DNA from: Bernardetia sp963719525
GTDB lineage: Bacteria; Bacteroidota; Bacteroidia; Cytophagales; Bernardetiaceae
Assembly: GCA_963719525.1 (NCBI GenBank)
Contig: CAVRCG010000004.1
Span: forward strand, 2,232,001 to 2,296,000
Length of the DNA stretch: 64,000 bases
Direction of reading: 5' to 3'
Shown: piece after piece, positions 62,797-64,000 of the stretch
How the letters are laid out: every line of letters begins with the position of its first letter
How positions within the stretch are numbered: the first letter of the stretch is position 1
Notes under the pieces: generated by a model
The model's input: the letters and a program-made list of their open reading frames with translations, nothing else
Databases searched by the model: none
Told to the model about the DNA's origin: nothing
Made by a program: the position numbers and the translations under genes

Positions 62797-62947
62797 AGCT
62801 GGTTCTTTGTAAAAGTTAAGGAAACTGTTTTTTAATTTTGATAATGCAAAACTAAAAGAACGCTAGGAGAAAAAATACTATTTTATACCTCAAAACCACT
62901 CAAAAGGGCATTTTTGAAACTGAAACGGACAGAGAAAACAATTTTTT

Positions 62948-62981
62948 AATTGTCAAGACACTTTCAAAGTGTCAGACAATT
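62948..62981 (-). terminator. Hairpin after the LytTR gene
   Basis: A two-level stem: AATTGTC / GACAATT outside and GACACTT-TCA-AAGTGTC inside, starting 4 bp after the stop of the minus-strand LytTR gene. On that strand it is followed by a short run ending in TTTTTT. Confidence 0.75.
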
Positions 62982-62984
62982 TTC

Positions 62985-63914
62985 TTAAATCTGATACCAT
63001 TCTAAAAATATAGACACATTTGCTTTGGCTACAAACTGCTCTTCCAAACTTGTTGGCGAAAAATTAATTTTGAGTTTGCGAGTAGTTGTGGTTTCGTAAC
63101 CTACAATACTTTTTCGGTGGGCGATGATCTGACGATTGAGTTGATAGAAATTTTGAGGAGAAAGAAGTGTTGAAAAGTGTTGTAATTTTTCTTTTTGGTA
63201 AAAACGATTTCCTTCAAAAGTAGTGAGATATATATTTTTTTCAGAAAGCTCAAAAAAAGCAATTTCTTCAACAGGAATTTTAATAAACTCGTGTCCACGA
63301 TTGACTACAAAGTAAGATGGGAATTTATTCTTTTCTTGTTCTAATTTTTCTTTGAAATCAGTTTCTATTTTGACTGTTAATTGTTTGGTAATCTTTTCTG
63401 TAACTTCGGTTTCTACTTTAGATTTTAGGTTGTTTTCAATTTTTTCACTCAAATTTTTTTCTATATTTTCAGCCAAAAATTCATTTCTATGTTTAAATTC
63501 ATAATTAAGAAAATAAGCAGCATTTGCTAAAAACAAAAATATAAAAATCAAAGGTAATTCAAGATAAAATATAGAACTGCTACTCAATGGAATGTCTAAC
63601 AAATAAATCAAATACAAAATTTCTATACTGATAATCAAAACTAAAGGAAGCAGAATTCCCATCAAAAACTGTTTTTTGATTCTGCTAAAAAAATCTTGTT
63701 TATAAAAATAAGTAGCATCTAGTTTTTTGTAAAATAAATACAAATACAGACCACACACATAACTCAAAACAAGTGCAAAAATAAGGTCTGTATAATAACT
63801 AGGATTGTTGAGTAATTCGGAAAAAGTATTATCATTTCCAATATGCACCACAGCCAACGCTGAAATAGTGTAATAAATAAAAAACCAATAGGTAGAAATT
63901 ACTTTTTTGGACAT
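62985..63914 (-). CDS. Membrane-anchored LytTR-family DNA-binding regulator
   Basis: A 309-residue transcription regulator with four predicted membrane helices in the first 140 residues (for example YWFFIYYTISALAVVHIG and LELPLIFIFLFLANAAYFL). A charged coiled-coil linker of about 55 residues with repeating K-E-T/I heptads follows (SEKIENNLKSKVETEVTEKI). The C-terminal LytTR domain reads FIKIPVEEIAFFELSEKNIY, then the FYQLNRQIIAHRKSIVGYET motif. Such proteins replace the usual phospho-receiver with a membrane sensor. Targets are unknown; it is not adjacent to a histidine kinase. The start ATG at 63914 precedes the first helix directly. Confidence 0.9.
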   Translation of the reverse strand: MSKKVISTYWFFIYYTISALAVVHIGNDNTFSELLNNPSYYTDLIFALVLSYVCGLYLYLFYKKLDATYFYKQDFFSRIKKQFLMGILLPLVLIISIEILYLIYLLDIPLSSSSIFYLELPLIFIFLFLANAAYFLNYEFKHRNEFLAENIEKNLSEKIENNLKSKVETEVTEKITKQLTVKIETDFKEKLEQEKNKFPSYFVVNRGHEFIKIPVEEIAFFELSEKNIYLTTFEGNRFYQKEKLQHFSTLLSPQNFYQLNRQIIAHRKSIVGYETTTTRKLKINFSPTSLEEQFVAKANVSIFLEWYQI

Positions 63915-64000
63915 AATTTGAAGAAGAAAATCAAAACAAAAATTTTGGCTATCACTGTAAAGTAATTATTTTTTATTCTCAAAATCAATAATTCTCAACT

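Overview
The window looks like a chromosomal segment of a marine or gliding-type Bacteroidota bacterium of the order Cytophagales. I infer this from very low GC, Bacteroidota-specific families (GYDIA-type GHMP kinase, DUF4292 and DUF2147 proteins, 7TMR-DISM sensor, degenerate VDNF-repeat protein), absence of obvious Shine-Dalgarno sequences, and several promoters fitting the Bacteroidota -33 TTTG / -7 TAnnTTTG pattern. A Bernardetia/Flexibacter litoralis-like genus would fit, but that is a guess from memory, not a search.

Layout. 1-13 kb: partial 7TMR-DISM sensor, recO, a 43-bp tandem array, a kinase-fold protein, a secreted protein, an intact IS3-family insertion, an orphan UPF0175 protein, a fatty acid desaturase, and a mevalonate-pathway pair (class II HMG-CoA reductase plus GHMP kinase), then a DUF4292 lipoprotein. 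13-25 kb: ribH, an RND/MMPL exporter, a thioredoxin-fold protein whose 3' end has merged with a second 43-bp array, a TPR membrane protein, dnaX with a candidate frameshift/slippage site, a DUF1206 membrane protein, RlpA and a large secreted protein.

25-49 kb is one surface-polysaccharide locus, nearly all on the + strand. It starts with a Wzt-type ABC ATPase and a CDP-glucose branch (rfbF, rfbG, 3,5-epimerase, C-methyltransferase, aminotransferase, NeuD-like acyltransferase) that probably makes a branched, possibly N-acylated amino sugar. Next come a GDP-fucose/colitose-like branch (fcl-like reductase, His-type ColD-like enzyme, GT11 fucosyltransferase), a second sugar-nucleotide aminotransferase, several GT2, GT4, GT8-like and GT9 transferases and sugar methyltransferases. 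A second insertion sequence interrupts one methyltransferase and left a 4-bp target duplication.

49-64 kb returns to core and accessory genes: PGI/PMI isomerase, lipB, pabA/trpG-type amidotransferase, DUF2147 protein, metK, a membrane nSTAND ATPase, a DUF2004-like protein, a PP2C phosphatase, a VDNF-repeat protein, an MFS exporter, an alpha/beta-hydrolase lipoprotein with a small barrel-like protein, and a membrane LytTR regulator. The intergenic spaces here carry several families of short palindromic or MITE-like elements.

Two cross-cutting points. Seven genes, including the normally essential metK, are broken by what reads in every case as one extra base, and rfbG carries one in-frame stop; this pattern suggests context-specific sequence errors more than real decay. 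Separately, the window holds at least five apparently distinct non-coding repeat families that I cannot name: 43-bp tandem arrays, a GGTTCTCTGACA-ended element, a CTGATGTTACGCAA-ended MITE with 7-bp target duplications, TTTTTCCATA...TATGGAAAAA palindromes around metK, and an ACTCAAGTTGCG palindrome flanking the MFS gene. No rRNA, tRNA or CRISPR array was seen.
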